Assembly: GCF_003076755.1 (NCBI RefSeq)
Contig: NZ_QDKM01000001.1
Coordinates: 372,001 to 436,000 of the forward strand
Length of the DNA stretch: 64,000 nucleotides
Source: Pararhodobacter oceanensis
GTDB lineage: Bacteria > Pseudomonadota > Alphaproteobacteria > Rhodobacterales > Rhodobacteraceae
Reading direction: 5' to 3'
This document shows, in pieces, positions 18,091 to 25,634 of this stretch. Below the pieces are notes generated by a model. The model saw nothing but the letters and a program-made list of their open reading frames with translations. It did not search any database and was not told the DNA's origin. Positions within the stretch are counted from its first letter, which is position 1. Each line of letters starts with the position of its first letter. The position numbers and the translations under genes are program-made.

Positions 18091-18985
18091 TATCGCCACC
18101 GCCCGCCCGCCGCGCAATCAATGGTGGGATGTCTGGGACCAGTTCAAGACCCATAAAGGCGCGCTGGTCGGGATGATCGTGTTCCTGTTCATCGTGTTTT
18201 TCTGCTTTGTCGGCCCCTATATCTGGCCCTATAGCGCCACCTATATCGACATCCGCTCGCGCAATCAGGGGTTCAGCTTTGCCCATCCGATGGGCACCGA
18301 TCAACTGGGCCGCGATATCTTTGCGCGGATGATGAAGGGCGGTCAGGTGTCGCTGGCGGTGGGTATCGTGGCGATGGTGCTCTCGGTGTTTCTGGGCACG
18401 ATGATCGGGGTTTTGGCGGGGTATTTCCGCCGCGTGGACGGGCTGCTCATGCGGCTGACCGATCTGTTTCTGGCGCTGCCCTTGCTGCCTTTGCTCTTGG
18501 TGATGTCGATGCTGTTTCGCCAGCCTTTGGCCTCGATTTTCGGGGTCGAGACGGGGATTTTCCTGCTGATCGTCACCGCGATTGCCGTGACCTCTTGGAT
18601 GCGCACCGCACGGGTGGTGCGCGGGGATGTGCTGGCCTTGAAAGAGCGTGAATATGTGCTGGCCGCGCGCTCGATCGGCACGCCGCCACGGCGGCTGATC
18701 CTGCGCCATATCCTGCCCAATGTGCTGTCGCCGGTGATGGTTTCGGCCACATTAATGTTGGCCACGGCAATCATTACCGAAAGCGCGCTGTCCTTCCTCG
18801 GTATGGGCTTTCCGCCGGACTTCCCGACATGGGGGCGGCTGGTGGCTGACGGGATCGACTATATGCAGCAATACCCCTCGCGGGCGATGCTACCGGGCAT
18901 CTTCATCTCGCTGACCGTGCTCAGCGTGAACTACATCGGAGACGGGTTGCGCGACGCGCTCGATCCACGCATTCGCGGGCGGTAA
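18083..18985 (+). CDS. dppC: Peptide ABC transporter permease (DppC)
   Basis: Second permease subunit, 300 residues from ATG 18083, inside the end of dppB. The N-terminus carries the DppC/OppC motif WDQFKTHKGALVGMIVFLFIVFFCFVGP, followed by HPMGTDQLGRDIFARMMKGGQVSLAVGI, a hallmark of the family. The EAA loop is LALKEREYVLAARSIGTPPRRLILRHILPNVLSPV. The C-terminus NYIGDGLRDALDPRIRGR is the conserved end of DppC proteins. It is the last gene of the operon, with a hairpin terminator at 19177-19197 after an intervening repeat element. Confidence 0.95.
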   Translation: MTDIATARPPRNQWWDVWDQFKTHKGALVGMIVFLFIVFFCFVGPYIWPYSATYIDIRSRNQGFSFAHPMGTDQLGRDIFARMMKGGQVSLAVGIVAMVLSVFLGTMIGVLAGYFRRVDGLLMRLTDLFLALPLLPLLLVMSMLFRQPLASIFGVETGIFLLIVTAIAVTSWMRTARVVRGDVLALKEREYVLAARSIGTPPRRLILRHILPNVLSPVMVSATLMLATAIITESALSFLGMGFPPDFPTWGRLVADGIDYMQQYPSRAMLPGIFISLTVLSVNYIGDGLRDALDPRIRGR

Positions 18986-19019
18986 GTAATGTTAAAACCG
19001 TCTGGCCCGTGGGCACCAC

Positions 19020-19150
19020 GGGCCGCGCCCGACCCTCCCCCCGGGAGGGCGCCTTGGCGCTGTCGGGTGCGATTTGAACACGATTACGGCTTTTGAGCGC
19101 AGCGCCTTGTGGAGAGCTTGCGAGCGCCCACCCAGGGTCGGGCGCGGCCC
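19020..19150. repeat. Inverted-repeat-bounded intergenic element
   Basis: A 131-base block with perfect 17-base inverted ends: GGGCCGCGCCCGACCCT at 19020-19036 and its exact complement at 19134-19150. The interior contains further GC-rich dyads and the odd AT-richer phrase GATTTGAACACGATTACGG. It lies between the convergent ends of dppC and the DUF442 gene. I believe phrases of this kind recur between genes in other Rhodobacteraceae genomes, but I cannot search here. Only one copy is seen in this window. It may be a REP/MITE-like element or a large RNA hairpin. Confidence 0.6.
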
Positions 19151-19176
19151 TTGGCGCATGAGACAAAAGACAGAAA

Positions 19177-19197
19177 AAGGGGGCCAGTGGCCCCCTT
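19177..19197. terminator. Bidirectional hairpin terminator
   Basis: Stem AAGGGGGCC / GGCCCCCTT with an AGT loop, flanked by A-runs on the left and CTTCCCC on the right. It stands between the convergent dpp operon and the sulfide-type operon. The A-run gives a T-run on the minus strand, so termination is likelier for the minus-strand operon ending at 19223. Confidence 0.65.
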
Positions 19198-19222
19198 CCC
19201 CATTCATAATACACTAAAGCGA

Positions 19223-19654
19223 TCACTCGGCTTTCTGCGCCAATCCCTCGATCAAATCGCGGAACTGGCCGATCTGATAGCCATAGGCCGCGCCCGCCTC
19301 GATCAGCGCATCGGTCGGCAGACGCCCCGCCATTGCCAGCGCCCAGACAATCGACGAGCGGTTGCCCGAGGCGCAATAGGCCAGCACCTTGCGCTCGGTG
19401 CCATCCATGGCCGCGCGCTGCGCTTCGACATTCTCGGTGGTCAGCGCGCCGCCAACCACCGGATTGACCACAAACCCCATGCCTGCCGCTTCAACCAGCG
19501 GACGCAGGGTCTCGGCGGCGAGTTCCGGCGGGATCTCGCCATCAGGGCGGTTGCAAATCACCATGGCGTAGCCGGCATCGGCAATCGCCTGAATATCCTC
19601 GGGCTGGATCTGCGGCGAGACGGCATAGGTTTCGGTGAGCGGGCGAATGTCCAT
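19223..19654 (-). CDS. TIGR01244/DUF442 family sulfurtransferase/phosphatase-like protein
   Basis: 143-residue cytosolic protein of the DUF442 (Blh phosphatase-like) family, a relative of dual-specificity phosphatases. It begins MDIRPLTETYAVSPQIQPEDI behind an AGGAG site. The active-site loop is YCASGNRSSIVWALAMAG (Cys, Gly, Arg, Ser) near residues 94-105. In many bacteria this domain is fused to a persulfide dioxygenase in the Blh protein of the BigR regulon. Here it is a separate last gene of the same set. It probably handles sulfane sulfur or a related thiol intermediate; the reaction is not established for the stand-alone form. Confidence 0.85.
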   Translation of the reverse strand: MDIRPLTETYAVSPQIQPEDIQAIADAGYAMVICNRPDGEIPPELAAETLRPLVEAAGMGFVVNPVVGGALTTENVEAQRAAMDGTERKVLAYCASGNRSSIVWALAMAGRLPTDALIEAGAAYGYQIGQFRDLIEGLAQKAE

Positions 19655-19676
19655 ATTGGGCTCCTGCGGGTTTCGC

Positions 19677-20117
19677 TTAGCTGAGTGCAGACGACATGAG
19701 GGTCAAACGGCTCCGCACCAGTGGTGCCACATACATACCCGTCAACATCGCCAACATGAAGAGCAGACCGCCGCTGCCGCCCCAAGTAATCGAGGCCATC
19801 GCCGGACCGGGGCAGAGGCCGACCAGCCCCCAACCGGCACCAAAGAGCACCGAGCCGATCACCAGATTACGGTCGATCTCGGAGCCGGGGCTGGCGGGGA
19901 TAGCCGTGCCCAAGACCGCGCGCGCGCGGCGGTTGGCGATCTGCCAGGCGAAGATCATCGGCAGGATCGCGCCGCCCATAACGAAGGCCAGCGTTGGGTC
20001 CCAAGCGCCGAAAATATCCAGCCAGCCCTGCACTTTGACCGTGTCGGTCATGCCCGAGATCAGCAGTCCGGCGCCAAACAGGCCCCCGGCGATGGATGCG
20101 GTGAAGATGCGCAACAT
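19677..20117 (-). CDS. YeeE/YedE family half-size membrane protein (PmpB-like)
   Basis: 146-residue membrane protein with four or five hydrophobic helices, starting MLRIFTASIAGGLFGAGLLISGMTD. The conserved cysteine motif GLVGLCPGPA near residue 105 is the second of the two Cys motifs found in full-length YeeE/YedE (TsuA-type) sulfur transporters. It pairs with the next upstream gene, which carries the other motif; the two are separated by a single base. They probably form a heterodimeric channel for a sulfur species such as thiosulfate or sulfide, inferred from family and operon. Confidence 0.85.
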   Translation of the reverse strand: MLRIFTASIAGGLFGAGLLISGMTDTVKVQGWLDIFGAWDPTLAFVMGGAILPMIFAWQIANRRARAVLGTAIPASPGSEIDRNLVIGSVLFGAGWGLVGLCPGPAMASITWGGSGGLLFMLAMLTGMYVAPLVRSRLTLMSSALS

Positions 20118-20118
20118 A

Positions 20119-20547
20119 TTAGATTACCTCAAGAAAATGCCGGAAGACGATGACCGCAAGGCCGCCCGCCATCAGATAGAAGACCGTCGCGCCAATGCCG
20201 CGCAGCGAGAGCCGCGAGATCCCGCAGACCCCGTGCCCCGAGGTGCAGCCATTGGCCAAACGTGTGCCGACCCCGACCAACAGCCCCGCCGCGATGATCG
20301 CCGCGATATTGCCGGTGATATGGGTGTCGGGCGCCTCGCTCAGAAACGGGCGCATCAGCAAGGGCACCAGCACGAGACCGGCCAGAAACGCCGCGCGCTC
20401 GGCCCATGTTGACCAGCCGCTGCGGTCCACCAGCCCGCCAATAATCCCCGAGGCGCCCATCACGCGCCCGTTGACCAAGAGGTAAAACGCGGCTGCGCTC
20501 CCTATCGTCAACCCGCCGATAAGGCCCCAAATCCAATCCAATGGCAT
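20119..20547 (-). CDS. YeeE/YedE family half-size membrane protein (PmpA-like)
   Basis: 142-residue membrane protein, four to five helices, starting MPLDWIWGLIGGLTIGSAAAFYLLVNGRVMG. It carries the motif LANGCTSGHGVCGISRLS near residues 98-115, which is the first sulfur-transporter cysteine motif of the YeeE/YedE family. With the following gene it equals one full-length YeeE/YedE transporter split in two. It lies 69 bases downstream of the persulfide-dioxygenase-like gene, so a common transcript is likely. Confidence 0.87.
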   Translation of the reverse strand: MPLDWIWGLIGGLTIGSAAAFYLLVNGRVMGASGIIGGLVDRSGWSTWAERAAFLAGLVLVPLLMRPFLSEAPDTHITGNIAAIIAAGLLVGVGTRLANGCTSGHGVCGISRLSLRGIGATVFYLMAGGLAVIVFRHFLEVI

Positions 20548-20616
20548 GATATATCCTATGTATTGCGCGCGGCACTTTGGCCGATCGCGCGGTCAAATCC
20601 TCACCCGTTGACGCGC

Positions 20617-21480
20617 TTACAGCCCGTCAACCGGCACTTTCAGATAGGTTTTTCCGTTGTCCTCGGCCGGAGGCATCTGCCCGCCGCGCATATTCACCTG
20701 CAGCGAGGGGATGATCAGCCGCGGCATTGCCAGCGTGGAATCGCGTTCCTCGCGCATGGCGATGAAATCCTCCGCCGGTTTGCCCGCGCCGACATGGACG
20801 TTGAAGGCTTTTTGCTCGGCCACGGTGGTTTCCCAAGCGAACTCCTCACGCCCCGGCGCCTTGTAGTCATGGCCGACAAACACGCGGGTCTCGTCGGGCA
20901 GCGCCAGAATCCGCTGGATCGACTGATAGAGCATCTCGGCCGAGCCGCCGGGAAAATCGCAGCGCGCGGTGCCGAAATCGGGCATAAACATCGTGTCGCC
21001 AACAAAGGCCGCATCGCCGATCACATAGGTCAGACAGGCGGGCGTATGGCCCGGCGTATGCATCACATCGCCGCGCAATTGGCCGATGTGGAAACTGTCG
21101 CCCTCGCCGAACAGCCGGTCAAACTGCGAGCCGTCGCGCTGGAACTCGGTGCCCTCGTTGAAGACCTTGCCGAAGGTGTCCTGCACCTCGGTGATCTTCT
21201 GGCCGATGCCGATTTTGCCGCCGGTTTTTTCTTGGATATAGGGTGCGGCCGAGAGGTGGTCGGCATGGACATGGCTTTCCAGCAGCCATTCGACCTCAAA
21301 GCCTTTTTCCTGAATGAATTCAATCACCACATCCGCAGACCGCGTATCCGTGCGCCCCGATGCATAGTCGAAATCCAGAACCGAATCGACCACCGCGCAT
21401 TTCGCGCTGGAGGGGTCGCGCACGACATAGGTGATGGTGTTTGTGGCCTCATCAAAAAAGCCAAATACCTCGGGTTTCAT
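20617..21480 (-). CDS. MBL-fold persulfide dioxygenase-like hydrolase
   Basis: 287-residue metallo-beta-lactamase-fold protein. ATG 21480 (MKPEVFGFFDEATNTITYVV) has an AAGGAT site; the frame is open upstream to 21624 but without support. Metal ligands are visible: ESHVHADHLSA near residue 70, MHTPGHTPACLTYVI near 137, FVGDTMFMPDFGTARCDFPGG near 160-180 and VFVGHDYK near 205. The sequence type is that of the Blh/ETHE1 persulfide dioxygenases, which oxidise glutathione persulfide to sulfite. First gene of an operon with two half YeeE transporters and a DUF442 gene, matching the BigR-type sulfide detoxification set. Confidence 0.87.
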   Translation of the reverse strand: MKPEVFGFFDEATNTITYVVRDPSSAKCAVVDSVLDFDYASGRTDTRSADVVIEFIQEKGFEVEWLLESHVHADHLSAAPYIQEKTGGKIGIGQKITEVQDTFGKVFNEGTEFQRDGSQFDRLFGEGDSFHIGQLRGDVMHTPGHTPACLTYVIGDAAFVGDTMFMPDFGTARCDFPGGSAEMLYQSIQRILALPDETRVFVGHDYKAPGREEFAWETTVAEQKAFNVHVGAGKPAEDFIAMREERDSTLAMPRLIIPSLQVNMRGGQMPPAEDNGKTYLKVPVDGL

Positions 21481-21507
21481 TGATGTATCCTTTCTTGCGT
21501 TATGGCG

Positions 21508-21544
21508 AATATAGTCGTCCAAATTCATATTGCAAGTTTTGAAT
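21508..21544 (-). promoter_or_regulatory. Candidate promoter and operator of the sulfide-type operon
   Basis: Reading the minus strand, TTGCAA (21535-21530) and TATATT (21513-21508) are separated by 16 bases, a good sigma-70 promoter placed 27 bases from the start codon. An imperfect dyad ATTCA / TGAAT (21523-21527 and 21540-21544) overlaps the -35. The ATTC...GAAT half-sites resemble those bound by BigR/SqrR/YgaV persulfide sensors, though the spacing is wider than I recall for them. The surrounding 21481-21686 segment is AT-rich and non-coding. Confidence 0.45.
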
Positions 21545-21686
21545 GTGATATTTTTCAAGGCGCCCTGGCATGGCAACCAGCGGCTGGTCGGCGGCGCCGG
21601 CAGCCACAGCCGATTGCGTGTCACAGCAGCGTTGCAAAACCGCGGCGCTATGCGTCTAATACGCGGATGTTAGGCATGAAACAGAC

Positions 21687-23495
21687 GTGACAGCGCTTTC
21701 GCCCCCGCCCCCTGCCGGCCCGTTGCGCGGTGCCGATGCCGCGCCGCAATTCGTCCAGCGGCGCACGCAAGAGGGTGTTGCGGTGCTGACCATGGCGGGG
21801 CCAGATGGCAACCGGCTGGGACCGGAGTTGATCGCGGCACTGGCGCGCGCCTTTTCGGCGGCATGGCAGGATGACGGGGTGCGCGCCGTGGTCTTGACCG
21901 CGCGCGGGCCGGATTTCTGCGCCGGAGCTTTCGCCGATCTGCCGCCGCCCAGCCCCGACCCGCCGCAGGTCCCCGAGGGGATCGCCGCGCTTGCCGATCT
22001 CTGCGCAAAGATCGCGGCCAGCCCCAAACCCTTGGTCTGCGCGCTGCACGGGCGGGTGACGTCGGGCGGGTTGGCGCTGGCGCTGGCGGCGCAGGCTCTG
22101 GTCGGCGATGCGCGCGCGACCATGCATTTCCCCGAACCGCGCCTTGGCCGCCTGCCGCCGGGTGGTGGTGCGCTGCGGCTGGCGTGGCGGTTGGGGGCCG
22201 AGGCGGCGCTACATCTGCTTAATGCACCGGCGCCGTTGTCGGTCGAAGATCCGGCGATCGCGCCACTCAGCCACCTCGCCCCGCGCGAGGGGCTCTTGCC
22301 CGCGGCGCAGGCATTTGCGCTGCATCTTGCGCGCCATCGCGAGGATATTCCCGCGCCCTACGCCGGGCTAGAAGATGCGCCCGCCTACCGTGCCGCATTG
22401 CGGGTGGCGCGGGCCGGTACGCCGCGCGCGTTACCGGCGCACCGGCAGCATGAAAGCGCGCTACTGGATGTTTTGGAAGCCGCGCAATTACTGCCGCCGG
22501 ATCAAGCGCTTGGCTTTGATCTGGTCCATACGCAGGACGCTGCGCTGACGCCTTCGGCACGGGCCTATGCGCATCTGTCGCAAGCGACACGGCGGGCGCT
22601 GGTCACGCCGGAATCGCGGGCCACCAATATGCTCTCTGCGCGCAATTCGCCGCTGCTGGCCGCGCTGACGCCCGCGCTGGCCGCGCAATTGGTGCCGGGT
22701 TTGCTGCGCGACGGGGTCGAGGTGACGCTGATTGACCAATCCCGCGATGCGCTGGCCGAAACGCTGGAAGCGGTGGCGCAGGAGCATCTGGCGATGGTGC
22801 GCGACGGGCGGATGACGCAGGCCGCCTCCGAGCAGGATTGGCAGCGTTTATCCGGTCGGCTCAGCCTTGATCCGGCGCATCCTCCGGCGCTGGCGCTGGC
22901 CTCAACCGCGCATCTGGCGTGGCTGGGCGCGGGTCTGCCCGAGGGGGTCGAGATGGTGCATTGGCTCGAGGATGGTGCGGCGCCGCAGCAAGCGGTCAGC
23001 CTGCGCCCCGCCCCCGCCCGCCGTGCGCGGCTTTGCGAGATCATCGTGCAAGAGGCAGCGCCGGCGCTATCGGTGCAGCGGGCCAGCCGCCTCGCGATGC
23101 GGTTGAAGCTGACGCCCCTACGGATGTTCGAGAGATCAGCCTTGGCGCAATTGCGCGCGGCTGCGGCGCGTGCCGAGCAGGAGATACAGACGGCGGGCGC
23201 AGAACCGCCGCTCCCGCCCGAACGGATGGCATTGCTGGCCACGATCAACACCGGCGCGCGGCTGCTGCGCGAGGGGGTCAGCCTGCGCCCCTCGGATATA
23301 GATCTGACCATGGTGCTGGGGGCTGGCTGGCCGCAATGGCGCGGCGGGCCGATGGCCGAGGGCGATATGATCGGGATGCTGGTGCTGCGCCATGAATTGC
23401 GCCGCGCCGCCGCGTGGAATGCGGAACTCTGGACGCCGGATGCGCTGTTTGAGGAGTTGATCCAGCGCGGCAAGAGGTTCTCGGATCTGAATTGA
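21687..23495 (+). CDS. Degenerate crotonase / 3-hydroxyacyl-CoA dehydrogenase-like protein
   Basis: 602-residue protein from GTG 21687, laid out like FadJ/FadB trifunctional proteins: crotonase domain (about 20-200), linker, a Rossmann-like region (about 310-440) and an all-helical C-terminal part. Key residues are missing. The first catalytic Glu of crotonases is replaced by Ala in SGGLALALAAQ, although the second survives in FPEPRLGRLPPGGGALRL. The dehydrogenase NAD loop GxGxxG is absent (SARNSPLLAALTPALAAQL), and the catalytic HFFNP segment reads SLRPAPARR. It is also shorter than FadJ (about 700-735). It is therefore probably not a working beta-oxidation enzyme. It stands alone between divergent and convergent neighbours. 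Confidence 0.75.
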   Translation: MTALSPPPPAGPLRGADAAPQFVQRRTQEGVAVLTMAGPDGNRLGPELIAALARAFSAAWQDDGVRAVVLTARGPDFCAGAFADLPPPSPDPPQVPEGIAALADLCAKIAASPKPLVCALHGRVTSGGLALALAAQALVGDARATMHFPEPRLGRLPPGGGALRLAWRLGAEAALHLLNAPAPLSVEDPAIAPLSHLAPREGLLPAAQAFALHLARHREDIPAPYAGLEDAPAYRAALRVARAGTPRALPAHRQHESALLDVLEAAQLLPPDQALGFDLVHTQDAALTPSARAYAHLSQATRRALVTPESRATNMLSARNSPLLAALTPALAAQLVPGLLRDGVEVTLIDQSRDALAETLEAVAQEHLAMVRDGRMTQAASEQDWQRLSGRLSLDPAHPPALALASTAHLAWLGAGLPEGVEMVHWLEDGAAPQQAVSLRPAPARRARLCEIIVQEAAPALSVQRASRLAMRLKLTPLRMFERSALAQLRAAAARAEQEIQTAGAEPPLPPERMALLATINTGARLLREGVSLRPSDIDLTMVLGAGWPQWRGGPMAEGDMIGMLVLRHELRRAAAWNAELWTPDALFEELIQRGKRFSDLN

Positions 23496-23539
23496 AGGTA
23501 GCGCTGCAAGTCACTGAAATCTGATGTAGACATTAAACG

Positions 23540-24013
23540 TCAGACTTTTGGATGCACGGCCTTGCGTTCCCATTTCCCGCTCTCGCGGCTCCAGTATTCG
23601 GCAGCGACGCCCGCGCCGGTCAACGCGCGCCATTGCGCCCGCGCGCGCACCACCGCATCGGTATCGGTGCCATCAAATACGATGCAGAGGCGCTCGATCT
23701 CTTGCGCCTCGGCGGCGCTGACCCCGGCCCCGTCCAAGGCGATCAGACATCCCGGCGCATTGGGCAGATTGGTTGCGGGCGCGTCATCCCAGACCAAGAG
23801 CGCGGGCTGTTCGGCGTCATGCGGGCCACCGGCCAATCCGTGCGGCAGAAACCCCTCGCCCATCCACAACTGCCGGTCCACGCCCTGCATCCGCGCCTCG
23901 CTGGTGCCGCGCACCGCGACCTTGAGGCCGATCTCCAGCGACTTGCCGATCAGCACCGGCAAGAGCCCCTCAAGCGGCGTGTTGGTCAGATGGTAAAATC
24001 GCGCGACTGCCAT
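23540..24013 (-). CDS. holC: DNA polymerase III subunit chi (HolC)
   Basis: 157-residue clamp-loader accessory protein that links the replicase to single-strand-binding protein. ATG 24013 (MAVARFYHLTNTPLEGLLPVLIGKSLEIGLKVAVRG) is chosen because the upstream extension overlaps pepA and has no homologous look. The motifs DRQLWMGEGFLPHG and the terminal LCIVFDGTDTDAVVRARAQWRAL are typical of HolC. It follows pepA after four bases, a gene pair conserved in many proteobacteria. Confidence 0.9.
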   Translation of the reverse strand: MAVARFYHLTNTPLEGLLPVLIGKSLEIGLKVAVRGTSEARMQGVDRQLWMGEGFLPHGLAGGPHDAEQPALLVWDDAPATNLPNAPGCLIALDGAGVSAAEAQEIERLCIVFDGTDTDAVVRARAQWRALTGAGVAAEYWSRESGKWERKAVHPKV

Positions 24014-24017
24014 CGGC

Positions 24018-25469
24018 TCAGGCTTCGAACCGGTCGCGCACCAGACGGTCAAGCGCCCGCACACCCCAGCCGCTGGGGCCTTTGGGTGACATCTCGGTCT
24101 CGCCCACCGGCTGCGACACGCCCGCAATGTCGATATGCGCCCAAGCCACACCGGGTTTGACAAACCGCTGCAGGAATTGCGCCGCGGTGATCGCCCCTGC
24201 GGCACGCCCGCCGGTGTTTTTCATATCGGCAACGCGGGTTTTGATCAGCGCGTCATAGGAAGGTGCCAAAGGCATCCGCCATGCGCCCTCGTCCTCATTG
24301 GCGCAGGCCGCGAGCAGGTCATTGCACAGTGCATCGTCATTCGAAAACACCCCCGCCTTGTCATGGCCGAGCGCAATCAGCATCGCGCCGGTCAGCGTGG
24401 CCAGATCGATCATCGCGTTCGGTTCAAAGCGGGTCTGCGCATACCACATGATATCGGCGAGCACCAAACGCCCCTCGGCATCGGTGTTGATCACTTCGAT
24501 GGTGTCGCCCTTCATCGAGGTCACCACATCCCCCGGACGCTGCGCGCGCCCGTCGGGCATATTCTCGACAAGTCCAACGATGCCAACGACATGCGCCTTG
24601 GCTTTACGCGCGGCCAGTGCGCGCATTGTGCCTGCGACGACACCCGCGCCGCCCATATCGCCGACCATTTCCTCCATCCCCGCCGCGGGTTTGATCGAGA
24701 TGCCACCGGTGTCAAAGACCACGCCCTTGCCGATCAATGCCAAGGGCGCGCCTTCGGCCCCCGCCCAGCGCATCACCGCGACTTTCGACGGGCTTTCCGA
24801 GCCCTGCCCAACCGCCAAAAGCGCGCGCATGCCCAGCGCCTCGAGGTCGGTTTCCTCAAGGATTTCAACCTCCAGCCCCAGATCCCGCATCGCGTCGATC
24901 CGCGCGGCAAATTCGCTGGTGGTCAGGATATTCGCCGGTTCATTGACCAGATCGCGGGTGAAATGCACCGCTTCGGCGCGGGTCAGACTGTCGGCACATC
25001 CGGCGCGGGCGGCCTCGGGATCGGTGACCGCGACAGTGACCGCGCCGAGGGGCTTTTTCTCACTGGTGTTCAGCGTCCAGCGGTAGGCGCGCAGGGCCAA
25101 GCCCTCGAGCAGTTGCGGCAGATGCGCCACCGAGCGCGCGGCGATCACCGCGCCCTGTGAGCCGAGGCTGCGCGCGATGCGGGCACCGGCCTTGCGCGCC
25201 AGATCCTCGGCGGCATCACGCGGCAGACGCACCAGCAAGAGCATCTCGGCGCTGAGACCGGCGGGAAACGCCAGTTCCAGCGCCTCACCGGGTTTGACGT
25301 CGGTCCAGGTCTCGCTGGCCATGGCCCGCGCAATCGCCCCCTGACAGCTTTGGTCCACGCGGCGCGCGTCCCCGTCCGGCTCGGCATCGGCAAACACCAC
25401 CAGGCAGCCGCTGTGACCGGTCAGGTCGTTAAGCTCCGAGGTCGCGAAATCCACAGGGATCATTGTCAT
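24018..25469 (-). CDS. pepA: Leucyl aminopeptidase (PepA)
   Basis: 483-residue cytosolic M17 aminopeptidase with two metal ions, removing N-terminal residues from peptides. The start is ATG 25469 or the next codon but one, 25463 (MTMIPVDFATSEL). The N-terminal macro-like domain covers about 1-150. The catalytic domain includes IGKGVVFDTGGISIKPAAGMEEM near 250 with the metal-binding Lys and Asp, and the M17 signature NTDAEGRLVLADIMWYAQ near 330, followed by ATLTGAMLIALG. All expected ligands are present. It is divergent from lptF, with 165 bases between. Confidence 0.94.
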   Translation of the reverse strand: MTMIPVDFATSELNDLTGHSGCLVVFADAEPDGDARRVDQSCQGAIARAMASETWTDVKPGEALELAFPAGLSAEMLLLVRLPRDAAEDLARKAGARIARSLGSQGAVIAARSVAHLPQLLEGLALRAYRWTLNTSEKKPLGAVTVAVTDPEAARAGCADSLTRAEAVHFTRDLVNEPANILTTSEFAARIDAMRDLGLEVEILEETDLEALGMRALLAVGQGSESPSKVAVMRWAGAEGAPLALIGKGVVFDTGGISIKPAAGMEEMVGDMGGAGVVAGTMRALAARKAKAHVVGIVGLVENMPDGRAQRPGDVVTSMKGDTIEVINTDAEGRLVLADIMWYAQTRFEPNAMIDLATLTGAMLIALGHDKAGVFSNDDALCNDLLAACANEDEGAWRMPLAPSYDALIKTRVADMKNTGGRAAGAITAAQFLQRFVKPGVAWAHIDIAGVSQPVGETEMSPKGPSGWGVRALDRLVRDRFEA

Positions 25470-25634
25470 TCTAGCCGTCTCCACGCCGTGATCTGATATT
25501 TGCGCGAACCCTAGCCCGATAGGCGCTTTTTGACCAGTGGCCGCCAGCCGTGCATTTGCGCCGCATTTGGCGGTTTTCGCGCGCGACAAAGCGCTGTAAC
25601 ATGCGCGCGGGGATTGATTTATTTGGAGTGCTCC

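Noticed and set aside
21687-23495. Annotation as a working FadJ/FadB trifunctional enzyme
   Set aside because: The first crotonase Glu, the NAD-binding glycine loop and the HFFNP catalytic segment are all missing.
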